From assembly GCA_016882555.1 (NCBI GenBank), contig VGPQ01000116.1:1-5433 (forward strand): a stretch of 5,433 nucleotides of DNA, given 5' to 3'. The notes beneath the pieces are model-generated. The model saw only the letters and a program-made list of their open reading frames with translations, had not been told where the DNA came from and did no database searches. The DNA comes from Cyanobacteria bacterium M_surface_7_m2_040. GTDB lineage: Bacteria; Cyanobacteriota; Cyanobacteriia; PCC-6307; Cyanobiaceae. Position numbers and translations under genes: made by a program. This document shows positions 1 to 5,433 of this stretch, piece by piece; within the stretch, counting starts at the first letter, position 1, and every line of letters starts with the position of its first letter.

Positions 1-591
1 GTCAAGCAGGCCCGGGGGTATCGGCTCAATGCGCCGAACGATGTCGTGGTCAAAAGCGATGGCTCGATCTGGTTCAGCGATCCGCCCTACGGGCTGCTCA
101 ACGACTTCGAAGGTGGACGTCAGGTATCGGAGCAGCCGCCCGCCCTCTACCGGCTTGACCCCGGCAGCGGCGAGGTGACGGCCGTGGCGACCGACTTTGA
201 CGGTCCCAATGGCTTGGCCTTCTCCCCCGATGAGCAGCTGCTCTATGTGGCCGAATCCGGGGCCCCCGATGTCAGGGTGCCCAAGCAGATCATCCGACGT
301 TTCACGGTCAGCAGTGACGGGCTCCACCTCAGCGGCGGCGAGGTCTTCCACAGCATTACCCCTGGCTGGGCGGATGGCTTCCGCATCGATGAGCATGGCA
401 ACCTCTGGTGCGGGGCCGCCGATGGCGTTCATTGCATCGCTCCCGACGGCACGCTGATCGGCAAGGTCCTCGTGCCGAAGCAGGTGTCCAACGTGTGCTT
501 CGGTGACCGCTACCGCTGCCGTCTGTTCATCTGCGCCTCAACGGCCCTCTACAGCCTGTTCACCAACACCCGCGGCGCCTCCTGGCCGTGA
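1..591 (+). CDS. SMP-30/gluconolactonase-family lactone hydrolase, C-terminal part (5' end outside window)
   Basis: The reading frame is open from base 1 to a TGA at 589-591, giving 196 residues with the N-terminus missing. Family members are six-bladed beta-propellers of about 300 residues that hydrolyse sugar lactones or related esters using one divalent metal ion. Visible hallmarks are the NDVVV segment at residues 13-17, followed by GSIWFSDPPYG; the PNGLAFS segment with the likely metal-ligand Asn70 (bases 208-210); and the WADGFRID segment with the likely catalytic Asp125 (bases 373-375). The end, with FGDRYRCRLFICAS, matches the last blade. The metal-binding Glu expected near the N-terminus would lie upstream of the window, so an intact active site cannot be confirmed. 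An internal GTG at 46 gives a shorter frame, but family homology starts before it, so it is not the start. The substrate is unknown; gluconolactonase is only the family name. The next gene starts 64 bases downstream, beyond a strong hairpin. Confidence 0.93.
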   Translation, partial: VKQARGYRLNAPNDVVVKSDGSIWFSDPPYGLLNDFEGGRQVSEQPPALYRLDPGSGEVTAVATDFDGPNGLAFSPDEQLLYVAESGAPDVRVPKQIIRRFTVSSDGLHLSGGEVFHSITPGWADGFRIDEHGNLWCGAADGVHCIAPDGTLIGKVLVPKQVSNVCFGDRYRCRLFICASTALYSLFTNTRGASWP

Positions 592-604
592 GGTCGCTCA
601 CGGC
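585..604 (+). terminator. 8-bp perfect stem-loop over the stop codon; possible terminator or mRNA 3'-end structure
   Basis: GCCGTGAG (585-592) pairs perfectly with CTCACGGC (597-604) around a GTCG loop. The TGA stop of the lactonase gene (589-591) lies inside the left arm. The stem is GC-rich and compact like an intrinsic terminator, but the bases that follow (GACAGTGACACC) contain no T-run, so classical Rho-independent termination is not supported. It could instead protect a processed 3' end, or pause RNA polymerase before the Nif11 gene. A competing 5-bp pairing (593-597 with 603-607) is weaker. The pairing is read directly from the sequence; the function is inferred. Confidence 0.45.
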
Positions 605-655
605 GACAGTGACACCCCACCCCTCAGCAACGCAACCGCGACATCCACCTGCCCC

Positions 656-913
656 ATGGCGAATCCCTCCCTCGAAGCCTTTCTCAAACAGGTCAAAGCC
701 GACCCAGCCCTGCTGAATCAACTGCAGCAGTGCCCCAATCTCGATGCCATTGCCGACCTGGGGGCCCACAAGGGCTTTGAGTTCAGCGGCGTCGACCTGG
801 TGCGCCATCAGGCCGAAGCCACCCTGCGACTCTCCGACGACGAGCTGCGAGCAGCGGCCGCCGGTGTCAGCCTGGACGGCCACCTCTGGCTGATGCAGAT
901 CGTCTGGTCCTGA
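656..913 (+). CDS. Nif11-domain small protein (Nif11-like leader peptide family)
   Basis: This 85-residue protein belongs to the Nif11 family by its N-terminal pattern, SLEAFLKQVKADPALLNQL at residues 5-23. The family's second helix-turn element follows (IADLGAHKGFEFSGVDL at 32-48), and then the acidic LSDDEL motif at 59-64. Nif11 domains occur as stand-alone proteins of unknown role and as leader peptides of ribosomal peptide natural products such as the prochlorosins. Precursors usually end the leader with a Gly-Gly-type cleavage site followed by a Cys/Ser/Thr-rich core. Here LSDDEL runs into RAAAAG and a 15-residue hydrophobic tail rich in Trp, Leu and Val, with no Cys. The only Cys (Cys26) is in the leader-like part. 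No modification enzyme or peptidase-transporter gene is visible nearby. The ATG at 656 is chosen because the domain begins right after it; the frame is open further upstream but carries no homology. No clear Shine-Dalgarno is seen. The family call is firm, the role unknown. Confidence 0.85.
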   Translation: MANPSLEAFLKQVKADPALLNQLQQCPNLDAIADLGAHKGFEFSGVDLVRHQAEATLRLSDDELRAAAAGVSLDGHLWLMQIVWS

Positions 914-935
914 CCTACCTATCGCCTCAATCCTG

Positions 936-1391
936 ATGCGTCACACCTGGCAGCTCGAGCGCAGCGATGCCCGAGCGATCGTCGAGGCGGCTCACCAAGC
1001 CGCCGAACAGCATGGCGACACCCTGGGCCCTGCACGGGTGAGCATCGCCGTCGCCGACAGCGGCGGCCACCTGCTGATGCTGGAACGGCGGGATGGCGCC
1101 AGCGTTTCCAGTGCCGACACAGCGATCGCCAAGGCCCGCATGGCGGCCCTCAATGGCAAGGCAACAGCCGATCAGGAGCAGGCCATCAACGGCGACCGTC
1201 CAGCGCTGCTGCAACTGGCCGGCATCTTTGGTCAACCGGCCGTGGCGATGACCGGTGGCCTGCCCCTGCTGGCCGAGGGTGACTGTCTAGGGGCGGTCGG
1301 CGTCTCGGGCATGACCCCTGCCATCGACCTCGCCATTGCCGAAGCGGCCGCCGCGGCCTTCGCCGTCCTGGCCGCAGCCAGCAACCACTGA
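936..1391 (+). CDS. GlcG/HbpS family protein (DUF336, putative haem or small-molecule binding)
   Basis: The product is 151 residues, the usual length of a single-domain GlcG/HbpS protein. Family signatures appear in order: the N-terminal helix (residues 9-27), the central strand with VSIAVADSGGHLLMLERRDGA (35-55, one of the best conserved segments), the AIAKARMAA helix (63-71), TGGLPLL (106-112) and LGAVGVSGM (118-126) before a C-terminal Ala-rich helix. Characterised relatives include HbpS of Streptomyces, an extracellular haem-binding protein, and GlcG, encoded beside glycolate oxidase genes and without a clear enzymatic role. No signal peptide is present, so this one is probably cytoplasmic. 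The usual Asp-Glu after the last signature reads Asp131-Leu132 here. The ATG is 22 bases after the Nif11 stop and 35 bases separate its own stop from the next gene, so co-transcription is likely. No Shine-Dalgarno is evident. Function cannot be assigned from sequence alone. Confidence 0.88.
   Translation: MRHTWQLERSDARAIVEAAHQAAEQHGDTLGPARVSIAVADSGGHLLMLERRDGASVSSADTAIAKARMAALNGKATADQEQAINGDRPALLQLAGIFGQPAVAMTGGLPLLAEGDCLGAVGVSGMTPAIDLAIAEAAAAAFAVLAAASNH
1122..1129. repeat. HIP1 octamer (GCGATCGC)
   Basis: The palindrome GCGATCGC, the highly iterated palindrome of many cyanobacterial genomes, occurs once in the window, inside the GlcG-family gene. One copy in 5.4 kb of GC-rich DNA is not clear enrichment, so it only mildly supports a cyanobacterial source. 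Confidence 0.5.
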
Positions 1392-1420
1392 ACTGAGCTC
1401 AATTGAACTGAACTCAACTG
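1386..1420. repeat. Degenerate 5-bp tandem repeat filling an intergenic gap
   Basis: Seven consecutive 5-mers read CACTG AACTG AGCTC AATTG AACTG AACTC AACTG. The last 30 bases form two 15-bp copies (1391-1405 and 1406-1420) that differ only by two transitions. The array begins in the last codons of the GlcG-family gene, includes its TGA stop (1389-1391) and ends 6 bases before the next ATG. It contains two overlapping 8-bp palindromes (TGAGCTCA at 1394-1401 and TCAATTGA at 1399-1406). It is locally AT-richer than its surroundings. Confidence 0.7.
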
Positions 1421-1426
1421 CGACCC

Positions 1427-2455
1427 ATGAGCACCCCCAGCGCACCCCATCCCCGCTTGCTGCAAGTTGGCTTCAGCAGCCGCAACGCCGAAGCCGCAGC
1501 CGGGTTCTACACCCAAGCCCTGGGATTCACCGTCGGCAACCGGTTCGAACTCAAGGGCGGGCCCTATGGCCAGTTGATCGGACTGCCCGCAGCAACCCTG
1601 GTGCTGCAACGGCTGCACCTGGGCGAAGAGTGCCTCGAAATCACCCAGATCGACGATGCCGGGCCCGGGCAAGCGCCAGGGCAACCCATCCCAGCCGATT
1701 CACGCAGCTGTGACCTTTGGTTTCAACACATCTGCCTGGTCACGCGGGATCTCCAAGCCGCCCTAAAGCAACTGGAACCCGCCTTGGAGGGGGGACTGGT
1801 CCAGGCGGTCTCCAGCGCTCCCCAGACACTGCCCGACTGGAACCGCGCCGCGGCGGGGATCCGCGCTTACAAGTTTCGCGATCCTGAAGGCCATAACCTC
1901 GAGCTGCTGCAGTTCCCCCCCGACAAGGGCGAAGCCCGCTGGCATCGCGCAAATGACGACAGCGCGAGCGGCGGGGCAACAAGCATCGCAGACCCCAGGC
2001 CTGTGGTCCTGGGGATCGATCACAGCGCCATCAGCGTCGCCAGCACCGAGGCGAGCTGCCATTTCTACGAGACGTTGCTGGGCCTTCGGCTCGGCGGCGA
2101 TGGCGTCAACAGCGGCCCCACCCAGGACGGGCTGGATGGCCTCAGCAACACCGAGGTGCGTATCACGGGCCACCGCTGCCCGGTTGGTGCCGGCATCGAA
2201 TGCCTCAATTACCTGCCGCCCAACCTGGGACGGCCCATGCCCCACGATCTCTCACCCCAGGATCTGGCCCATTGGCAGATCCGACTGGCGGTCGACGATC
2301 TGGCATCCATTGTCGAGCGGCTCGAGGCGTGTGAAGGACGATTGCTGAGTCCGGGCATTGTGGACCTGGGCGAGCAGGCCCACGCCATCGGTGCGCGGCG
2401 CGCCGTGCAGGTGGCCGATCCTGACGGCCATCGCCTGCAACTGGTGGAGCCTTGA
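1427..2455 (+). CDS. Two-module vicinal-oxygen-chelate (VOC, glyoxalase/bleomycin-resistance-like) protein
   Basis: The 342-residue protein holds two VOC modules joined by a Ser/Gly/Ala-rich linker at about residues 176-192. Module 1 (about 11-165) has FYTQALGF (27-34), LEIT (70-73), QHICLVTRD (100-108) and FRDPEGHNLELLQF (150-163). Module 2 (about 193-342) has IDHSAISV (197-204), FYETLLGL (213-220), IECLNYLPP (257-265), HWQIRLAVDD (282-291) and ADPDGHRLQLVEP (330-342). DPxGHxLxL is the typical VOC end motif. VOC proteins use paired beta-alpha-beta-beta-beta units to bind a divalent metal, and include glyoxalase I, extradiol dioxygenases, epimerases and antibiotic-binding proteins. Each module here keeps three of the four usual ligand positions (E71, H101, E159; H199, E258, H282) and has Gln at the fourth (Q13; Q338). 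The ATG at 1427 begins just before the first strand. Its TGA overlaps the next gene's start. The substrate is unknown; glyoxalase I activity should not be assumed. Confidence 0.88.
   Translation: MSTPSAPHPRLLQVGFSSRNAEAAAGFYTQALGFTVGNRFELKGGPYGQLIGLPAATLVLQRLHLGEECLEITQIDDAGPGQAPGQPIPADSRSCDLWFQHICLVTRDLQAALKQLEPALEGGLVQAVSSAPQTLPDWNRAAAGIRAYKFRDPEGHNLELLQFPPDKGEARWHRANDDSASGGATSIADPRPVVLGIDHSAISVASTEASCHFYETLLGLRLGGDGVNSGPTQDGLDGLSNTEVRITGHRCPVGAGIECLNYLPPNLGRPMPHDLSPQDLAHWQIRLAVDDLASIVERLEACEGRLLSPGIVDLGEQAHAIGARRAVQVADPDGHRLQLVEP
2452..2455 (+). other. TTGA stop/start overlap coupling the VOC gene to the antiporter gene
   Basis: The four bases TTGA hold both the TGA stop of the VOC gene (2453-2455) and the proposed TTG start of the antiporter (2452-2454). 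This arrangement usually marks translational coupling, in which ribosomes finishing one gene re-initiate on the next. The start choice is an inference from frame and family length, as no AUG is available near the N-terminus. Confidence 0.6.
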
Positions 2456-3567
2456 AGGGCTTCCTGAACCTGATCTTGCCGCCCCCGGCCTGGCGAGCCC
2501 TGCTGCTCTTCACGGCCCTGGTGCTGGTTCCTGGCGGCCTGAGGCAGATCAGCCAGCAAGGCCATCCATTGCTGAGCTTTCTGTGCTGCGGCCTGGGCCT
2601 CCTGCCTGTGGCCGTGGCCCTGAGCCGCCTGGTGGAGCACCTGGTGGATCATCTGGGGCCCCGCATCGGTGGGCTGGCCAGCGTAGTGCTGGGCAACCTG
2701 GTGGAACTGCTGGTGGCGATCAACGCCTTGCGCAGTGGCCTCTATCCACTGGTGGTGACCAGCATCGCCGGGTCGGTGGTGATCAACTGCCTGCCGATCC
2801 TGGGCCTGGGAATTGTGGTCTCCAGCCGCGGCCTGCACTCGCTGGCAATGAATGCCCACACCCGCGAACTCCAGAACCTGCAGCTGCTGATGAGCGCCCT
2901 GTTGCTGGCCCTGCCGTCGGTGTTCTACCGGGAGCCGCTCAGCAACGCCCTACAGGGCAACAACAGTGCCGACGCGTTCAGTCTGTATTCGACCCTGGTG
3001 GCACTGCTCGCCCTGGCGTACTACCTGCTGGCCTTCTGGCTTCAACCGGGCGACGCCGCATCGGCTCCAGCCGAGGCGAGCACCACGGCGACGGAGGGGA
3101 CACCACCCCTGATCGCCGTGCTGGTGGCCATGGCCCTGGTCACCGTGCTGGTGGCCCTGATCTCGGAGCAGCTGGTGCAGACGCTCGAGCACCTGGTCGC
3201 CGGCGCACACCTGAGCGAACTGTTCGTCGGCCTGTTCCTGTTGCCGTTGTTCAGTTGCCTGCCGGAGATGCTGGTCACCCTGCGGGCGGCTCAACGGCGA
3301 CAGATTGCCCTGGTGTTGACCAACACCATTGACTCCAGCCTGCAGTTGCTGTTGTTTGTGCTGCCGCTCCTGGTGCTGATCGGCCTGCCCCTGGGCCTTT
3401 ATCTGCATCTGGGCCTGCCACCAGTGGCCCTGGCGGCCCTGGGAATCGCCGTCGTGATGATCGAGCGCATCACCCAGAACCGCGAACTCAATGCCTATGA
3501 AGGCATTCAACTGATCGTCCTGTTTGTGGCGATGGCGAGCGGAGCGCTGCTGCTGACGGCGCCCTAG
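2452..3567 (+). CDS. CaxA-like Ca2+/cation:H+ antiporter (CaCA superfamily), divergent second half
   Basis: The 371-residue, very hydrophobic protein is predicted to have about ten to eleven membrane segments (roughly 16-29, 39-57, 72-93, 98-122, 142-157, 178-197, 220-238, 256-277, 286-310, 322-337, 352-369). It has the two-fold repeat of the calcium/cation exchanger family. The first repeat has the family signature nearly intact: GNLVEL (81-86) with Glu85, then AGSVVIN (106-112). The second keeps Glu272 and SSLQLLLF (295-302), but the usual GNAAEH reads SCLPEM (268-273). The C-terminal ELNAYEGIQLIVLF corresponds to the conserved last helix. The expected role is export of Ca2+ or another cation in exchange for protons across a membrane; ion specificity cannot be read. 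The proposed start is TTG at 2452, sharing four bases (TTGA) with the upstream stop; GTG at 2521 is the main alternative but would remove the first membrane segment. GGAG at 2446-2449 lies too close to be a standard ribosome site, so translational coupling is likely. The stop overlaps glgX on the other strand. Confidence 0.85.
   Translation: MKGFLNLILPPPAWRALLLFTALVLVPGGLRQISQQGHPLLSFLCCGLGLLPVAVALSRLVEHLVDHLGPRIGGLASVVLGNLVELLVAINALRSGLYPLVVTSIAGSVVINCLPILGLGIVVSSRGLHSLAMNAHTRELQNLQLLMSALLLALPSVFYREPLSNALQGNNSADAFSLYSTLVALLALAYYLLAFWLQPGDAASAPAEASTTATEGTPPLIAVLVAMALVTVLVALISEQLVQTLEHLVAGAHLSELFVGLFLLPLFSCLPEMLVTLRAAQRRQIALVLTNTIDSSLQLLLFVLPLLVLIGLPLGLYLHLGLPPVALAALGIAVVMIERITQNRELNAYEGIQLIVLFVAMASGALLLTAP
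3564..3567. other. CTAG shared by two convergent stop codons
   Basis: The palindrome CTAG gives TAG at 3565-3567 on the + strand (end of the antiporter gene) and TAG read from 3566 to 3564 on the - strand (end of glgX). The two genes therefore overlap tail to tail by four bases, with no intergenic DNA. Confidence 0.9.
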
Positions 3568-5433
3568 CGGGCCTGATGCCCGGTGATCAGAGCAACCACG
3601 CTCCGTGGAGTCACCGTGTAGTGCCCATCGTCGAGGGGCGGCGCCCCATCCCAGGCCTCGATGTCATGGGGGCTGGAAAGCGAGGTGTCAATCCAGCGGT
3701 GCCAGCGCTCGGCACCGAAATCGGCCGGCGGCAGCTGAAAGGTCAACGGCTCCCACCAGGCATTGAGCATCAGGCACAGGCGAAAGCGATGGCTGATGCT
3801 GGTGAGCGTCAGCGCCAGCGAGTGGGACGCGTCGCCCCAATCCGGTTGATCGGGCTGGACGCCATGCCAGCTCAGCTGATGGCGCCCCAACAGATCCGCA
3901 AGGCTCAAGGCATCGCCATCCACCACCAGGTCGCGGCGGCAGCGATAGGCGATCAGCTCGCGCGTGAAGCGATGCAGACCGCTGTGCTGGTCCAGCAGGC
4001 TCCAATCCAACCAACTGGTGGGGTTGTCCTGGCAGTAGGCGTTGTTGTTGCCTCCCTGGCTGCGGCCGATCTCATCGCCCATTGCCAGCATCGGCGCACC
4101 GGCCGACAGCAGCAGCAGCGCCAGAAAATTGCGCATCTGGCGCTGACGCAGGGCCAGCACCTGCGGATCATCAGTCGCACCTTCGACACCGCAGTTCCAG
4201 CTGGCGTTGTCGTCTGAACCGTCGCGGTTGGCTTCGCCGTTGGCGTCGTTGTGCTTGCTGTCGTAGCTGACCAGATCGGCCAGGGTGAAGCCGTCGTGAC
4301 AGCTGATGAAATTGATGCTGGCCTCAGCCTCACGGTGCTTGGCGCCATAGATATCCGGACTGCCGATCAGGCGTTGACTGAGCCCCCGAACCTGACCGGC
4401 ATCGCCTTTGAGAAAGCGACGCACATCATCACGAAAGCGGCCATTCCACTCCTGCCAGCGGTCGCCGCTGAAGCTGCCCACCTGGTAGAGACCGGCGGCA
4501 TCCCAGGCCTCAGCAATCAGCTTGGTGCCCGCCAGCACCGGATCGGTGTCGAGGTCCCAGAGGATCGGCGGCCTCGGCAAGGGCTGTCCGTTTTCATCAC
4601 GGGCCAGCACGGATGCCAGGTCAAAACGAAACCCATCGATGTGAAACTGCTCGACCCAATACCGCAGGCTGTCACGAATCAGACGGCGCACCACCGCATT
4701 GTTGGCATTGAAGGTGTTGCGACAACCGGTGTCGTCGAGATAGCGGTTGCGATCGTCGGGATCCAGCAGGTAGTAATCGCCATTGGCCAGACCTCGGTAA
4801 CTGAAGCTGGGACCATCGGCGTCCGACTCAGCTGTGTGGTTGAAGACCACGTCGAGAATTACCTCGATCCCGGCTTGGTGAAACGCCTTCACCATGTCTC
4901 GAAACTCGTCGAGCACAGCCAGCGGCTCACCCCCCTGACCCTGGCTGCTGGCATAGGCGTGATGGGGCACAAAAAACGACAGCGGTTGATAGCCCCAGTA
5001 GTTGGGCAGGCCCGCCGGCGCATCCTGCGGATCAAACTGAAACACGGGCAACAGCTCCACCGCTGTCACCCCCAGATCGATGAGATAAGGGATCTTGTCA
5101 ATCAGGCCTGCGTACGTGCCGGCCGTGGCTTGCGGCACACCCGAGCTGGGATGGGCCGTGAACCCTTTGACATGCAGTTCATAGATGATCGATTCGCGCG
5201 CGGGGCGGTTCAGCGGTCGGTCGCCCTGCCAGTCGTAGGCCTTCAGGTCTGCGACAACGCCCTTGATGGCGTTGGCCCAGCCCCTGGCGCCATGCCTTTG
5301 GCCCTGGTGCCGTTGGTAGCCGGGAGGAACAGCCAGAGCCTGGGCGTAGGGATCCAGCAGCAGGTGCTGGGGATCACACCAGACCCCTGCAGGAGGTTGG
5401 TCGGGTCCATGAACCCGATAGCCATAAAGCTGC
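3564..5433 (-). CDS. glgX: Glycogen debranching enzyme GlgX, isoamylase type (GH13), N-terminus outside window
   Basis: GlgX hydrolyses alpha-1,6 branch points of glycogen, acting on short outer branches left after phosphorylase; it is cytoplasmic. The frame is open to the right edge, with its first whole codon at 5432, giving 622 residues. Full-length relatives have about 660-720, so the missing part is probably the first portion of the N-terminal CBM48-like domain. The internal GTG at 5138 is not the start, because family sequence continues upstream: YGYRVHGP (residues 3-10), LLLDPYA (24-30), IIYELHVKGFT (82-92). The catalytic barrel carries all four GH13 regions: DVVFNH (194-199); GFRFD with nucleophile Asp271 (bases 4620-4622); AEAWD with acid/base Glu308 (4509-4511); SCHD with His379-Asp380 (Asp codon 4293-4295). 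The GlgX-specific stretches around NRDG, SWNCG and GGNNNAYCQDN are present, followed by a C-terminal beta domain. No frameshift or missing catalytic residue is seen. It converges on the antiporter gene and ends in the shared CTAG. Its promoter lies outside the window. Confidence 0.96.
   Translation of the reverse strand, partial: QLYGYRVHGPDQPPAGVWCDPQHLLLDPYAQALAVPPGYQRHQGQRHGARGWANAIKGVVADLKAYDWQGDRPLNRPARESIIYELHVKGFTAHPSSGVPQATAGTYAGLIDKIPYLIDLGVTAVELLPVFQFDPQDAPAGLPNYWGYQPLSFFVPHHAYASSQGQGGEPLAVLDEFRDMVKAFHQAGIEVILDVVFNHTAESDADGPSFSYRGLANGDYYLLDPDDRNRYLDDTGCRNTFNANNAVVRRLIRDSLRYWVEQFHIDGFRFDLASVLARDENGQPLPRPPILWDLDTDPVLAGTKLIAEAWDAAGLYQVGSFSGDRWQEWNGRFRDDVRRFLKGDAGQVRGLSQRLIGSPDIYGAKHREAEASINFISCHDGFTLADLVSYDSKHNDANGEANRDGSDDNASWNCGVEGATDDPQVLALRQRQMRNFLALLLLSAGAPMLAMGDEIGRSQGGNNNAYCQDNPTSWLDWSLLDQHSGLHRFTRELIAYRCRRDLVVDGDALSLADLLGRHQLSWHGVQPDQPDWGDASHSLALTLTSISHRFRLCLMLNAWWEPLTFQLPPADFGAERWHRWIDTSLSSPHDIEAWDGAPPLDDGHYTVTPRSVVALITGHQAR
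3568..3582. terminator. Short GC hairpin just after the antiporter stop; weak terminator candidate
   Basis: CGGGC (3568-3572) pairs with GCCCG (3578-3582) around a CTGAT loop. It begins one base after the antiporter stop and lies in the last codons of glgX. No T-run follows on the + strand (GTGATCAG). The stem is only 5 bp and could be chance in GC-rich coding DNA, so it is at most a weak terminator. Confidence 0.2.

Noticed and set aside
592..655. A promoter for the Nif11 gene in the gap after the lactonase
   Set aside because: No -10 or -35-like elements can be recognised in these GC-rich 64 bases, so no promoter is reported although one may exist.
503..655. An N-terminal extension of the Nif11 protein back to an ATG at 503
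   Set aside because: The extension overlaps the lactonase coding sequence, is low-complexity, and has no homology. The Nif11 domain begins right after the ATG at 656.
2209..2859. A 216-codon antisense frame over the VOC/antiporter junction, with similar long antisense frames at 2950-3510 and 1763-2245
   Set aside because: Their Gln/His/Gly-rich products are the shadow of CTG- and GTG-rich codons on the other strand and show no family motifs.
2709..3154. Three copies of the E. coli Chi octamer GCTGGTGG (2709-2716, 3120-3127, 3147-3154)
   Set aside because: They arise from Leu-Val codon pairs (CTG GTG G) in a membrane protein, and this octamer is not established as a Chi site in cyanobacteria.
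2358..3332. A 324-codon open frame on the + strand overlapping the antiporter gene
   Set aside because: Its product is low-complexity and rich in Pro, Gly, Ala and Arg with no recognisable family, as expected from an out-of-frame reading of GC-rich coding DNA. The antiporter frame has clear family motifs.
5136..5138. GTG as the start of glgX
   Set aside because: Conserved GlgX sequence, including IIYELHVKGFT, continues in frame for 98 codons upstream to the window edge, so the gene is cut by the window and does not start here.
5243..5425. A 60-codon open frame on the - strand near the right edge
   Set aside because: It lies in a different frame of glgX. The glgX frame is continuous here and carries YGYRVHGP and LLLDPYA family motifs.

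Overview
The window is GC-rich, densely packed bacterial DNA, most likely from a picocyanobacterium of the Cyanobium / high-GC Synechococcus type. That assignment is an inference. It rests on a Nif11-domain small protein (a family concentrated in cyanobacteria and some diazotrophs), a GlgX whose sequence resembles cyanobacterial isoamylase-type debranching enzymes, weak or absent Shine-Dalgarno sequences, and one HIP1 octamer (GCGATCGC). The single HIP1 site alone proves little.

Layout. Five genes run left to right on the + strand: the C-terminal part of an SMP-30/gluconolactonase-type enzyme (1-591), a small Nif11-domain protein (656-913), a GlcG/HbpS (DUF336) family protein (936-1391), a two-module vicinal-oxygen-chelate (glyoxalase-like) protein (1427-2455) and a CaxA-like cation/proton antiporter (2452-3567). 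A debranching enzyme, GlgX, converges from the - strand (3564-5433); its N-terminus lies beyond the right edge. No stretch over 300 bases lacks a gene. The largest gap is 64 bases (592-655) and holds most of a GC-rich hairpin.

Transcription. Gaps of 22 and 35 bases and a 4-base overlap suggest that the genes from Nif11 to the antiporter form one unit. A perfect 8-bp stem-loop over the SMP-30 stop codon (585-604) may separate that gene from the rest. The antiporter and glgX share a CTAG tetranucleotide at their stops, so no non-coding DNA separates the two convergent genes.

Function. GlgX belongs to glycogen breakdown. The + strand genes look like accessory metabolism (lactone hydrolysis, a possible haem or small-molecule binder, a VOC enzyme, ion transport) with no obvious common pathway. 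I see no mobile element, CRISPR array, tRNA or rRNA, and no convincing new multi-gene system. The most checkable oddities are the divergent second half of the antiporter signature, the complementary loss of one metal ligand in each VOC module, the Nif11 protein with a short hydrophobic tail instead of a Gly-Gly site, the stop-codon hairpin, and the CTAG-shared stops.
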